Assembly: GCA_963575645.1 (NCBI GenBank)
Contig: OY754465.1
Span: forward strand, 57,125,901 to 57,189,900
Source: Xanthostigma xanthostigma
Lineage: Eukaryota > Arthropoda > Insecta > Raphidioptera > Raphidiidae
Direction: 5' to 3'
Length of the DNA: 64,000 nt
Part shown: in pieces, positions 22,301-31,977 of the stretch
How positions within the stretch are numbered: the stretch's first letter is position 1
How the letters are laid out: the number at the start of each line of letters is the position of its first letter
The notes under the pieces: generated by a model
Seen by the model: the letters and a program-made list of their open reading frames with translations, nothing else
Told to the model about the DNA's origin: nothing
Database searches by the model: none
Made by a program: the position numbers and the translations under genes

Positions 22301-23629
22301 TGTTGATTTTCCATAGGCGTCGTCAATATTTATTAACGCCGTGGACAACAACGTCGTGTTTACCTGATTGCAATGAGTAGATATTGTAGATTCTGTATTA
22401 TTATTGTTGGATAAAATATCATGCGAAAGACTGTCTTGATTACTCTCGTTTCGCAAGTGTAATAAACTGTTGTGTTTTTTACCGCATGTTTTGCATGGTC
22501 CGCCCCAGCACTCAGAATCTGAATGACCCGGACGTAAGCAATTTGTGCATAGCTTTAATTTTTTGATTTCACTTAACCGATCTTCGACTGTTAAATCTAA
22601 GAATGCCTTACAAACAAAAATGGGATGATTACCCTTGCATTTAAAACACGCAAGCCTTTCTTGGTTTGATTGTGTTGTAAGCGATCTGGATGCTGTATTT
22701 CGCCTGTTATTGCTAAAAATATGTGATCGTGTTTGATTATTACCGCTTGTGTTTATCGTCTCTAATAATTTACATCTTTCATTTAGGAAAGCTGTAAAAT
22801 CTGTAATCTTTGGTTCACTTATGTCTTTGGAAAATATTTCCCATTCGCGTTTTGTCAATGAATCTAGTTTTCCCGTAAGTATGTATATCAATATCGTACC
22901 CCACTGATCCACAGGCTGTTCGAGTGTTTCGAGACTGCGAAAATGCTTTTTAAAATCATCTGTGAATTTGCGTAGCTCGATAGAGTTTTCGCTAGAAATT
23001 TGCGTTAATTCAAGAATGCCTTTAATGTGACTGTTAATTATTATTTTTTTGTTTTCGAACCGTTCGCGCAGTAAATCCCACGCTATATTGTAATTAGCGT
23101 CGCTTGTCTCAAGTGAGGCTAGTATATCACTTGCTTCACCTTTGAGCGCGCCTTGTAAATAATAAAATTTTTGAATGTTTGTTAAATTTGTATTGTTGTG
23201 AATTAATGAATTGAATCTGTTATAAAACTGAAGCCACTTATCATATTCGCCGCTAAATTCCGGCAACTGAATTTGCGGTAGCTTAACATTGAACTGATCA
23301 TATGAACTTGATTGCGAGACCCTTGTGTCTGGTAATATTTGAAATTCTGTGATTTTCTGTCTGGCAAGTGCGACAACAATAAAATATCTTTCTTCAAAGT
23401 TTTCGCGTTCCGTTTGTTGTATTTCAATATCCGTTTCGTCTGCTAATTCTTCTAATTTTGACTGTACATTGTCAAACTCCCCCCATAATATATCATTTTT
23501 TTCTAATCTAGCCTCGAGTTCTGTTAGTTTTGATTTATCATTTGCCATCTCTGCAATGAAATTTTCGAACCTGGTTAAACTAGCCTTCAATATGCCTCTA
23601 CGTGCTGTTAGAGTTCTGATTTCTGCCAT
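19355..23629 (-). CDS. BEL/Pao Gag-Pol polyprotein lacking RNase H
   Basis: A 1,424-codon open frame starting at MAEIRTLTARRG, the normal BEL/Pao Gag start. Gag (about 1-320) is followed by three zinc knuckles at about 327-390: CFKCKGNHPIFVC, CTNCLRPGHSDSEC and CKTCGKKHNSLLH. An aspartic protease motif LLDSGSQ lies near 446. The reverse transcriptase has YVDD near 855. The integrase begins with an HHCC-type zinc region near 1055-1100, then D of GVDYAGP near 1125, D of CDNGTN near 1191 and E of LWEAAAK near 1242. The C-terminal domain typical of BEL/Pao ends the protein. Near residue 936 the end of the reverse transcriptase (TLGVVWNAHTDILF) runs straight into the pre-integrase segment (FSSYNRLIQVTAYV). 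Roughly 300 residues, including thumb and RNase H, are missing. No stop or frameshift is present. Replication in cis is unlikely; help from intact relatives is inferred. Confidence 0.95.
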   Translation of the reverse strand: MAEIRTLTARRGILKASLTRFENFIAEMANDKSKLTELEARLEKNDILWGEFDNVQSKLEELADETDIEIQQTERENFEERYFIVVALARQKITEFQILPDTRVSQSSSYDQFNVKLPQIQLPEFSGEYDKWLQFYNRFNSLIHNNTNLTNIQKFYYLQGALKGEASDILASLETSDANYNIAWDLLRERFENKKIIINSHIKGILELTQISSENSIELRKFTDDFKKHFRSLETLEQPVDQWGTILIYILTGKLDSLTKREWEIFSKDISEPKITDFTAFLNERCKLLETINTSGNNQTRSHIFSNNRRNTASRSLTTQSNQERLACFKCKGNHPIFVCKAFLDLTVEDRLSEIKKLKLCTNCLRPGHSDSECWGGPCKTCGKKHNSLLHLRNESNQDSLSHDILSNNNNTESTISTHCNQVNTTLLSTALINIDDAYGKSTTCRALLDSGSQSNFITQSLFSKLKLNATEINLPVSGINMSKININSKTQAKIRSCRSNYQTTLSFLIINNITDSIPHQSFNAALLNIPGDVQLADPHFNESLKVDVLIGAGIFYDLLSVGQIKLGIGKPILHETKLGWVIAGPLSLNNNAKGVNTFLNISGQLERFWLIEDYSDKKTIISNEEASCENHFLQHVTRDITGRFIVKLPLKTNYNKLGDSRENAIKRFYSVERKLQRDTELKREYGQFMAEYESLGHMSRVDPSNKASGPIYYLPHHGVVKHTSTTTRLRVVFDASSKTTSNLSLNDVLGVGPTPPTVQDDVFSIIMRFRKHNIVVVTDIAKMYRQIYVHENHRDLQRIIGRESPEHELQEYRLNTITYGTGPASFLATRCLQRVARDYQYEYAEACRVIHTDFYVDDLLTGSRDINSTLQLKREIEMILSRAGFELRKWISNEPRVLMNSPNANDKIAQYLITENQTLKTLGVVWNAHTDILFDKFSSYNRLIQVTAYVYCFINNLRDKEHKLTESLSVDELESSTLNLIKLAQSETFADDIYSLQKTKQVTSTSKLAYLNPFIDNIGLIRVGGRLKNADVPYDYKQPIVLPAKHTFTKLLITHEHRKNLHAGAQAILATLRQNYWPLSARNTVRSTLKNCIVCFRVKPRYTYPQMGNLPIDRVKPDRVFANCGVDYAGPYLIRDGKTRNRKLVKSYICIFICFATKASHIELIGDLTSEGFLNGFKRFVSRRGLCRNIFCDNGTNFVGASNELKKVMYLCHEPIFQNFCTDNKIKFHFIPARSPHFGGLWEAAAKSAKIHLNRVVKNVNLTFEEFSTLLTQVEATMNSRPISILSNDPNDLESLTPGYFLIGCALNAVPQSNDQEISYNRLNRYHHLQQMYQHFWSRWSREYLHTLHQRGKWRFQSSNVSIGSLVLLRDDNAPPLCWPLGRIIDVDPGQDGIVRVVSVKTKGGVVKRAVTKVCILPTNEEE

Positions 23630-23634
23630 GATGC

Positions 23635-23860
23635 CTATAATATAACCGTATAATGAATATGATGAACCGATAATGTGAATATATTGAACCGTATAATGTA
23701 TGAACCACTGTTCTGTGGTATGAACCGATATGAATGAGCCGTATACTATTGAACCGTATACTATTGAATTGTATAATGAGTTGTATTAACCGTATAATGA
23801 ATGAGTCGTATACTATTGAACCGTATACTATTGAACCGTATAATGAGTTGTAATAAACAG
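23635..23860 (-). repeat. Short tandem repeats in the retrotransposon leader
   Basis: About ten degenerate copies of a 14-17-bp unit such as TTGAACCGTATACTA or ATGAACCGTATAATG (plus-strand sense) lie just upstream of the start codon of the polyprotein. Confidence 0.85.
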
Positions 23861-24180
23861 ATATAACTTCTGTATTGCCTTGAATATGAAATATATGCGT
23901 CAGTAGTCAAACTTAGACCCGATTAACCAAGTTAAACCAACCATGAATAAATTGTGGATTGTAATTTTTAATTATTGGAATAAATGAAAGGAACTGAGCT
24001 TACTTGAAAGATGTGCGAAACAAAGATGCCTTGCTTGAATACCGCTTTAGTGCGAGTGAGACGAGCTGAGTCACACGCTTCACCATGGCTGCTTTCTATT
24101 GTCGAAAACTTTGGTTATGTTTCACTGTTCGATTACTGATATTTATTTATTTAGCACTGTAATCATTTGCACTGTTCATG
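23861..24180 (-). other. 5' leader of the BEL/Pao element
   Basis: Noncoding leader between the primer-binding site and the tandem repeat. No further motif is recognised. Confidence 0.6.
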
Positions 24181-24195
24181 TGGTTCGAAGGACCA
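24181..24195 (-). other. Primer-binding site, tRNA-Tyr-like
   Basis: The sense strand reads TGGTCCTTCGAACCA, three bases inside the 5' LTR. TGGTCCTTCGA is complementary to the 3' end of insect tRNA-Tyr (TCGAAGGACCA) as I remember it; the match breaks at base 12. The tRNA identity needs a check. Confidence 0.7.
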
Positions 24196-24198
24196 AAA

Positions 24199-24421
24199 TG
24201 TTTTGCGCTTAATTGTGATTCAAAATAATAACACTGAATTTTGGATATATATTTACTGAGCGTAATTTGTTCGTTGCATGACGTGCCTTCTCAACAGTCA
24301 TGATGCATACTGGTACAAAAAATACAATTACATTTCAAAAACATAAAAACATAGTACTGTCTTTATTGCCATCTGGCGGTAAATCTCAAAATAAATTAAA
24401 CTTCACTTTTGAAACTGAACA
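24199..24421 (-). repeat. 5' LTR of the BEL/Pao element
   Basis: 223 bp with the same ends as the 3' LTR, followed by the AATAG duplication (24422-24426). It is the upstream LTR for the minus-strand element and should carry the promoter, though no core promoter element is obvious. Confidence 0.96.
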
Positions 24422-24426
24422 AATAG

Positions 24427-24745
24427 TTTCTGTCGATTCAAATTGTTAGATTATAGAAGCGGAATTATAGAAGCGGTGCGGTTTCTGCTGCCAACACGGT
24501 AAAGTATATTTTTTGCATATTATATTAATTAAATATATTCGGGGGGAGAGGTCAGGTCATACTCTATAACCAACAAAAAAGTCTAAGATTTTTATTCCTG
24601 GAATCTGGATTATATGAAAGCTAAAATAAAAGATTAAAAAATTTTCATGGCGACTTACCATTAAACATTTAATAAAAAAAAATCAAGTTGCCTAAAACAT
24701 ATTTTTTTGGTTTATTTTTTTATATGCTGCCCAGAAGCGAAATAA
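24427..24745. other. Noncoding spacer
   Basis: Nothing recognised apart from a GAATTATAGAAGCGG-type short duplication at about 24450-24480. Confidence 0.45.
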
Positions 24746-26458
24746 TAGTACGAGAGCCCACGACCAAAATTTTTGTCTCATAGCAATACGACGAAAACCG
24801 CATCAAATTGATAGATTCGATTATCCTGAACCCGAAAATCGCAATATCAGAAATTTTCCGTGTATCGTCAGACCTAACCAAATTTTCAAAAATGTCAATA
24901 AATTTTACCAAACTGTATCATAGCAATCCGTCTGATTTTCAGAATGTAGTTGAATGATAGCTCTAAGATATGGAAAACACGTTTTTCAGACGCCACTAGC
25001 GTAGCGTGTACCCGGGAGACCACTTAAAAAAATTAGAAATGAGACAAAAAAAAAGTATCATAGCAAAACGTCTGAAAATCCTTTTCACGAGTGAATTTGG
25101 GTCAGTTTATGCGAAAGAATCATTTTTCAGAAGAAAATGTGAGCACATTAAATTTTAAGACCATTTTGAAAACGTTAAGAAATTTTACCGATCGGTAACA
25201 TAGCAATTCGTCTGAAAATTGTTAGACGTGATAAAATAAGTTGTCCAGATATAGAAAAAATTTATATCAGACAAATTCAGTGTAGCACCTTACTAATCAG
25301 ACAACTTTTCGATAATCCGAAATCATTCAAAAATCGTATTGAGGCGATTGAAGTCTATGTAAGGCGAAAAGTGGTGGGGGAAGTGGTCTGAAAAATCCGT
25401 TTCCATCCGTTCGCCCGGTTCACCCATTAATGCAATGAGTGTGAGAGAGATAGAGAGTAAAGTGAAGTATGCGGTACCATAAACGACACATCGACGTGTT
25501 TCCACCTTCATTATGGCTTTATTATTAACATTATTAAATGAATTTCGTATAAGACGTTGAATTTACTTTTCCTTACAAACAGACTTTAAATTGAATAGAT
25601 ATGATTCATTTTTTCACATCCAATGAATCGATTATTTCGTAGATTTTTCACATTTTTATGAAATAAAAATATTATATTGACTGTTAGAATGTTGCAATAG
25701 TAACAAACGCGGCAGTACAATCAGTTAAATCCTCAATGTGTTCCGTAAATCCGTGTAACTCGAAACACTTGACTCCAGTTGTGTGAAAAAAACGCATCAG
25801 ACAAAGATAGCGAGTCGATATTCATCGATATAGGTGTGTGTTTCGCGAACACATTGTTTCATACACTCTCTTATCTTTTTCTACCCAAATAGAGAGAGGA
25901 GTAGGACAGAGGTAGTGAAAGAAACGTGCTCAGATATGCTCGAATGTGCTAAAAATACCCGAATGTCCCCAAATTATCGATTATCGAGTGAAGTTTGAAT
26001 TTATATGTAGTAAAAAAGGTAAAAAATTCGGAACGTTCTTTTCGTTTTTGGGATTATAGGCGACATCGGAAATGTCTGAAAACAGTATTTTAGCAATCCC
26101 GGAAGCCATACAAAAAGTTTAAAAAAAAATTGAACCGGGTTGCTATAATACAGTTCGGCTAAATTTTTTGACATTTTCAAAAATGCGCTCAGGCCATATG
26201 CTACGCGCAAAATGTCTGAAAACAAACATTTTCGTCATAAAATGACAAAATCTATGTAGATTTTCAATATCAGACGTAATACGATAATACTGTCTGCCTA
26301 TTTTTTTTGACATAGCAGAAATGGCCTCCCACGCAGTTGCTACACTTCTGACCGTTACCCCTCACCTAGTAGGGTTCAGGATCATCTAATCTAACGACTT
26401 CATACGGTTTTGGCCGTAAAACGATGATACATGGTTTTGGTCGTGGGCTCTCGTACTA
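24746..26458. mobile_element. 1.7-kb TIR element with 140-bp internal periodicity
   Basis: Ends TAGTACGAGAGCCCACGACC and its complement (26439-26458) flank 1.7 kb without ORFs. A TA may flank the GTACGAG core on both sides. Imperfect inverted similarity runs deeper: the stretch near 24872-24926 (CAAATTTTCAAAAATGTC, then CATAGCAA) is mirrored near 26138-26194. The motif CATAGCAANNCG starts at 24779, 24919, 25059 and 25199, exactly 140 bp apart. GTCTGA or its complement occurs 12 times. I do not recognise the superfamily. Confidence 0.75.
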
Positions 26459-26492
26459 TAACCGTAAACGCTCTGCCAGACTTACGATTCTA

Positions 26493-26983
26493 TACAGGTG
26501 TCCCTAAAAGGTCTTTACAAAAGCGTACCACATATTATTCTTCAGGCCAAAACAACTCGATACAAGCAAACTTACCTCTGTACAAAGTTGCTTAGTTTGG
26601 GCGCTAGACGGCTCTTAAGTTACAATTTTCAAATCGTTTTTGCTTTATAACTTTGAAACGGCTCATGAGATTTTACTCAAATTTGGAAAGTTGGCATAGC
26701 TTTATTGGGCAATAAAACCCATATCATAATAATGATGAATATCATTCCACGGGCGTAGAACTTGATTTTTTCGATAATTAAACATCTAAAACTTCTACGC
26801 CAATGGAAAAAAATCAGTTTGAGTATGAAATCTGGATCACGCGATTTGAAAATTGTAACTTAAGAGCCGTCTAGCGCCCAAACTAAGCAACTTTGTACTG
26901 AGGTAAGTTTGCTTGTATCGAGTTGTTTTGGCCTGAAGAATATGTGGTAGGCTTTTGTAAAGAACTTTTAGGGACATCCTGTA
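26493..26983. mobile_element. Mariner-like fold-back MITE
   Basis: TA, then CAGGTGTCCCTAAAAG, begins the left arm; the right arm ends CTTTTAGGGACATCCTG then TA. The arms are about 145 bp (including GCTTAGTTTGGGCGCTAGAC and its complement) around 200 bp of less symmetric sequence. TA flanks and CAGG termini suggest a Tc1/mariner-type MITE. Confidence 0.82.
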
Positions 26984-27391
26984 TATTCACCCATTGATAA
27001 ATTTTTTTTTAATTTCAATATACCTACCCTAAATTCTTCGTCAGCTCTCCGCCTATAATGTGAACCTCCCAATATTTGGTTTAGGATCTATGCCGAATTT
27101 CAACTGACTAGCTCACTAGGCACGGTATGGATTAGTAGAAATTATAATACAGAGCTGATAATATTCATATACAATGTTGACATCAGAGTTGTCCACAGTA
27201 ATGACAATAAGAGAGAGATCATGGGCTTTGTACAGACCACGCTCTCTGTAGACCCGGCCTGTTTAACGTGCAGTTTGTTGTCTAAAATTCGAGGATGAGA
27301 AAACTTCTTTTCGAGCTATATTTCTGACAGATCTACAAAACACAAGAACAGCTGATTATTTTTTCATTTTCAAAATATTTCCGAAACTATT
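26984..27391. other. Noncoding stretch
   Basis: No gene or complete repeat recognised. Confidence 0.45.
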
Positions 27392-27756
27392 CAGTTTAGA
27401 AAAAAAAAATTTAACGAAACTTTCTTGAAATAATAAATAGAATATAATAAGGAGTTATGAAAAGTATACCCTTATTATATGGAAAACACCGTTATAGCAT
27501 ATATCTCTTCTGCGAATGCGCCGATTTTCCCCGAAAACAATAAGGCTCGTCATGTTTAGCAAACATCATCCCAAAATTTGGTTTCAATCCGTTTGACCTG
27601 TATCGTGTTCACAGACAACAGACGCACAGAGTTTTTCCAAAAATATGTTTTTTGGATTCGGGGAACCTCAAAACGAAAAAATATTGTAAAATTTTGAAAA
27701 ATGTATTTTAACCTAAACTAGTAAATATCATTCCCCACTTCTATTCTGTTTCGTTT
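27392..27756 (-). mobile_element. Family C repeat, copy 2
   Basis: Inverted relative to 13551-13931. CTTCTGCGAATGCGCCGATT, AAACAATAAGGCTCGTC and GGATTCGGGGAACCTC match its signature phrases. Confidence 0.8.
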
Positions 27757-28037
27757 AAACAAAAAGTTCACATACTGATCAAAATGGTCAGAATTAAGAC
27801 ACAACTCATTATTAATGGATTGGAAACAAATTTTTTAATTAATGTATTTTTTATGTATTGACGTTTTCTATATACATTTTTTTGTATGCCAATTAGATTA
27901 AATAATAGTATATTGTGCGACTAGTGAGAGAAGGAGAAGATTCCATGAGCGTTAAATTTGCCGCACGAGCGTAACGAGTGCGGTAACACGCGAGTGGAAT
28001 ATTCTCCTTCGGTCAATGGTCGCCATAATACTTTATT
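27757..28037. repeat. Inverted-repeat sequence with CGAGCG core
   Basis: AGAAGGAGAAGATTCCATGAG (27929 on) and its approximate complement CGAGTGGAATATTCTCCTTC (27993 on) flank CCGCACGAGCGTAACGAGTG. It may be the end of an unnamed element. Confidence 0.55.
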
Positions 28038-28425
28038 CAACTAGCACGAGTAATATGTAATCGGGACCCTGATAAAAGAGGGAAAAATAATAAATAACTT
28101 CATTCATTGACGTACCCACCGCCCTCGATGCACACAAGATGGCCCTGACTTTCGCTGAATTGCGATGCTGTTTTCATATATACAAATCGCTACCGCGTTC
28201 CTATTGGTCCAGAAACTATGCAGTAATAATTCATTACCGTACAGTTTCGGCTCGCTACCGCGTTCCTATTGGTCCAGAAACTATGCAGTAATACATTATC
28301 GTACAGTTTCGGCTCATTATTAGCACTCTACGCGTCAACATGAAGTAATTTATTATTTCTCCCGAATTTAGCAGGGCCCCGAAATTATATATTACTCACG
28401 CGTGTTGAATAAATATTATTATTAG
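28038..28425. mobile_element. TIR element containing a 65-bp duplication
   Basis: ACGAGTAATATGTAATC and AAATAATAAATAACTTCAT (28045-28105) are mirrored at 28338-28402. Between the arms, a 65-bp unit beginning TCGCTACCGCGTTCC is repeated at 28187 and 28252. Confidence 0.7.
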
Positions 28426-28428
28426 TAT

Positions 28429-28644
28429 AAGATTATAAAGTTTGGATGCAGGAGGTAATCTCCGAAATTAATCACCCGATTCCCAAATTTTTTTCACCAA
28501 CATTGAGAATGAACCTTCAGGATGCACACAGATTATTTATTATCGCGTTAAAAGTGCTTTTCGTGGAGACCAATTTTGCAACGTAACTCGTCGAAAAAAC
28601 GGTGGCAATCTACAAATTCGGGCGAAGTTGGACCGGGCCGCTGG
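28429..28644 (+). mobile_element. Helitron-like element, second subfamily
   Basis: Starts near TATTAGTATAAGATTATAAAG and passes through the GTGGAGACCAATTTTGC block. It ends with the GGCGAAGTTGGACCGGGCC hairpin and CTGG (28641-28644), an allowed CTRR end. Confidence 0.6.
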
Positions 28645-29041
28645 TTTGAAATAATTGAAATCGCTTTCCAGTATAGGTTCGAATCCTCATCCCTTCATTG
28701 CATTTCAGAGACGCTCCGCCAGCCGGACGAGATATATAATATCCTTGTTTGTATGTGTGTACGTAGTGCACGCTCTAGCTGCAAGACCATCATCATCATC
28801 ATCATAATCATCAAGATTACACGCCGTGCTGACTCTTCGTCCATCGGTACCGCGCTCAGAGTACATAGTTACCACGTACTCGTCACAAGAGACCGTTTTA
28901 CTTTGTGTCTGTAATTCAGCTTGGCTTGACGGTGAAAATAACACACTGACCTTGTATTCGTCGGTCCTCAGAACCCTTGGTTCGTGCTTTCAAAATACAG
29001 ACCTTCTGAATTACCGACTTGGATTTATAAAGTTGACAACT
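28645..29041. other. Noncoding stretch with ATC microsatellite
   Basis: Holds a perfect B-box (GGTTCGAATCC, 28676-28686) without a convincing A-box, and an ATC microsatellite at about 28787-28815. Overlapping frames of 72-112 codons on both strands show no family features. Confidence 0.5.
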
Positions 29042-29470
29042 TAAGGCCACTGCACACGAGGCTAGAAACGCTGCTAGATTTGCCTACTAGTTTTCTAGCG
29101 CTGGTTTTCTTGATTGCTGTTAAGTGCTCGCTTCATACGAGATTATTTTTCAGGCGTGTTTTGTGGATAGATCTGGTGCGCGCGGTGACAGTTCGAATAT
29201 AAACACAGACCAAAACGTGTCTGTTGTCTGGCAGAATGACGCCATGTGGGTTGTCAAGTGCCCACGTGAAGATACTGCTTCTTGATTGGTTGTTGCTCAC
29301 ACCTAACAATAAATCTAGCAGGGAAAATAGCCCCTGTTCTAATTTTAAAACCTATCTTCTGAGCTATCAAGGCAGCCCGCAGTGACGTCATTTCCAGCTT
29401 CGTACCCAACCTACCGGCTAGCAGAACTCCTAGCAGCGTTTCTAGCCTCGTGTGCTTACGCGACGCTACA
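29042..29470. mobile_element. Family L MITE, copy 1
   Basis: Inverted ends share CACACGAGGCTAGAAACGC and CTGCTAG (29053-29075; mirrored at 29427-29455). About 430 bp without a supported ORF. A truncated inverse copy is at 35030-35398. Confidence 0.8.
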
Positions 29471-29642
29471 CATTGTTTTGTTTTTGGTTTCTATGAGCTG
29501 TACGTTTCTTTTTAGTGTGACATTTTGCAACGACATTCGAGCGTTAATCGGATCCGACCCGCAAAATTAAAATTATAATAGTTTCGTTACGGAATCGGAA
29601 CGTATAAGGTTATAAATATACAAATAGATAGCCATAGTTATA
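29471..29642. other. Unannotated spacer
   Basis: Nothing recognised. Confidence 0.4.
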
Positions 29643-30230
29643 CAGTGTAAACTCCATTTAACGTCACTCGATATAACGACAAACTCCTTAAATCTTCGAA
29701 ATTACTTAGCTCTAGTTGATTTACCTTGTTGCTCATACAATGATACACTCTAAATAACGACGACAATACGTCATCATTAAGCAATAAACAGTACTTGTTT
29801 GTTATTTTGTTACTTTGTTGTCGGCATCATGCGTACCGAATTTCTAAAAAATTCCTTCTTTTGTTTGTTGGGATTATCTTTCATATGTTTAGCTTAGTAT
29901 CCGATAGTATGAATGTTTTTTTTCAATAAATATAATTATCGACCAATTTTTCAGACAATACCTATATTAACAAAATATATAATTAATACATTAACGTTTC
30001 GATCCGGATTTAGACCTTCTTCAAAACTGATCTAAAAATTATAAAAAATAATTAATACTTAATGTCTAATTCGCTTTTTATAAAATTCTTTCAAAATTCT
30101 ATTATGAGTAATTACATGTTATAGTAAAAAAAATAGTAATGGATTATTTCTTCTCTCCATTTAACGACAACTCTCAATAACGCCACAAAGTGCACAGTTC
30201 CTTGAGTGTCGCTATATAGACTTTACAGTG
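29643..30230. mobile_element. Pogo/Tigger-like MITE, copy 1
   Basis: Flanked by TA on both sides (29641-29642, 30231-30232). The left end CAGTGTAAACTCCATTTAAC is matched inversely by a right end reading CACTGTAAAGTCTATATAGC on the minus strand. CAGT termini, TA duplications and AACGACA-rich ends fit the pogo/Tigger group. The interior has no transposase. A 504-bp sister lies at 59035-59538. Confidence 0.85.
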
Positions 30231-31584
30231 TATTATTGAAACATCCATTGTTGACTTTACAATTCAGTTACAAATTATGCTTTAATATTATGATAAAGAT
30301 TCGTTATTTGAATGTGTCACTGCAAAGTAAATAATAGCTCATTCGCCGCGATAGTTGAAGATTCGGATTTGAGTCCCGACATTTGAGTCTTACATACCCA
30401 AGGTTAGGCAGAAAAAAATCAAAATTTTATTTAGAATATCTAAGGAATTTATTCACTTAAAAAATCGCAGTTATGCGGTTAGTCTAGTAGCTTTTATCGA
30501 ATTTTCTGATTTTTTTAAAATCTACCGACGAATTGAAATGATTTTGCACAGATATTCAACCTACTTCATACCTAGAGCTAATGGCCTTGCTGTCGAAGCC
30601 TCATAATATATAAAAAAAAACAAAACAGATCTGTTTCATTCCGAATTCATTTTTATAATCCACTGAATGATGCTAATCAACAAAAATCGTCGTACAAACT
30701 CTGACAACGTTACTTTTAATACATAGGTACGTTGTACGATGTTAAAATTATGCTTTGTTAGACGTGATGTTATGAACTGTAGATAATACAGTTACCTATT
30801 GGCACGTAACTTTTCCAGTCAGCTATCTTCGTAAAATTTCACGCTCTCTGAGATTATGACAAAATTAAATTTTTTCCGGTTCATTAATTAGTAACAAATA
30901 ACAAGGTTGATATATTTTAACTGAAATTTATGACTAGAAAACGTTTTTTTAAACAGTTTTACGAGCTTTTTATCATTAATTCAGGTGCTAGTTTAGTTAC
31001 GGTTACATTTTGCGATGTTATCCATTCCGATTAGAAGGTTTAACTCGCAGCTGAGCTCAAGAACCAAGTTCAAATGTGCAAGATTTTTAATCTTTTGTAT
31101 GCCAAACTGAACGTGATACGACCATGGTGGATTCAGCGTGTTTTTTTTCTATAAGCATGATGATTTTGCCAAAGTTCCGAAAGATTTCGGTTTTCGTCAA
31201 AAAATGCAAAAATCGAATTCTTTAATATGCTTTTGAAATTGAGAATGCTTTCAGAAAAAAACTACGCTGAATTCAATGAGCGTAAGCAAACGTCTGTATC
31301 TCTTTTAGTTTCAGAAAACTATAAACGCAAATAACTTCTAAACCAAAAGACATACATACTTTGTTTGTGCTCATTGGATTCAGCGTATTTTTTCTAGAAG
31401 CATGATGATTTTGCCAAAATTCCGAAAGATTTCGGTTTTCGTCAAAAATCGCATTTTTTTAAAGGGGCATGCCTAGAAAAATTGCAAAAATCGAATTCTT
31501 TAACATACTTTTGAAATTTAGAAAGCTTACAGAAAAAACAGTATCAGCTCTTAGTAATGCAGTGTAAGCAGCAAGTCTTTAAGA
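30231..31584. other. Noncoding stretch with an internal duplication
   Basis: A block of about 90 bp beginning GGATTCAGCGT and including GCATGATGATTTTGCC is present at 31129 and 31376 (247 bp apart). TAGCTCATTCG with GGATTTGAGTCCC at 30338-30378 is a weak tRNA-like pair. No gene. Confidence 0.5.
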
Positions 31585-31661
31585 GCGAGGGTGGTTCAGT
31601 GGTTGTATGCATGCTGTCTGCCACACGGGCGCCCCCCTGTGATTGATTACTGGCCGATGCA
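31585..31661 (+). pseudogene. tRNA-Gly(GCC)-like pseudogene or SINE head
   Basis: GGTGGTTCAGTGGT (D-arm/A-box) and CTGCCAC (anticodon loop with GCC) match tRNA-Gly, and it ends TGGCCGATGC like that tRNA. The T-loop reads TTGATTAC instead of TTCGATTC, and the acceptor stem has mismatches, so it is not a working tRNA. An A/T-rich run with TTTTTT follows. Confidence 0.7.
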
Positions 31662-31977
31662 ATTATCTTTTTTGTTTTAGAATTGCAATATATTTTTTAT
31701 TTTTAGAATTGCAAATCACTTGATTATTTTTTATCAAAACTTTTTAATGCTTCCCGTTAACCTAGAATCTTGTTTGGCGCGAAAGAAGGTTGCATAGCAC
31801 AAGTAAGGAAAAAACCGAAAAGCATACATTTCTGATTTCATATATACAGAATTATTACATGACAAATTTAATTTTTATGAAATAATGGTACCTACGGAAC
31901 ATTTAGGGCGCGAGTTCTACTCGCACTTGTCCGTCTTTTTTTTAGTATTATTGACTGTTCTCTCCTTTATGATATAA
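31662..31977. other. Noncoding spacer
   Basis: AT-rich. Around 31905, GCGCGAGTTCTACTCGCAC followed by TTGTCCGTC is a short piece of a repeat also seen at 37305. Confidence 0.45.

Larger units (their letters stand above)
19037..24421 (-). mobile_element. BEL/Pao LTR retrotransposon, young, RNase H-deleted
   Basis: A 5,385-bp element on the minus strand. It has 223-bp LTRs beginning TG and ending CA and a 5-bp target duplication. A primer-binding site 3 bp inside the 5' LTR is followed by a leader of about 570 bp and one open Gag-Pol frame. The order Gag, protease, reverse transcriptase, integrase is normal for BEL/Pao. The thumb and RNase H part of Pol is absent without breaking the frame. 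One base separates the LTRs, so the insertion is recent. Confidence 0.95.

Noticed and set aside
28676-28686. Perfect B-box GGTTCGAATCC
   Set aside because: No acceptable A-box or tRNA fold upstream; kept only as a note.
28576-29202. Cluster of overlapping 72-112 codon frames on both strands
   Set aside because: They overlap a Helitron end, an ATC microsatellite and family L; codon content shows no protein family.
30338-30400. tRNA-like TAGCTCATTCG with GGATTTGAGTCCC
   Set aside because: The A-box is incomplete and the stems do not form by eye.
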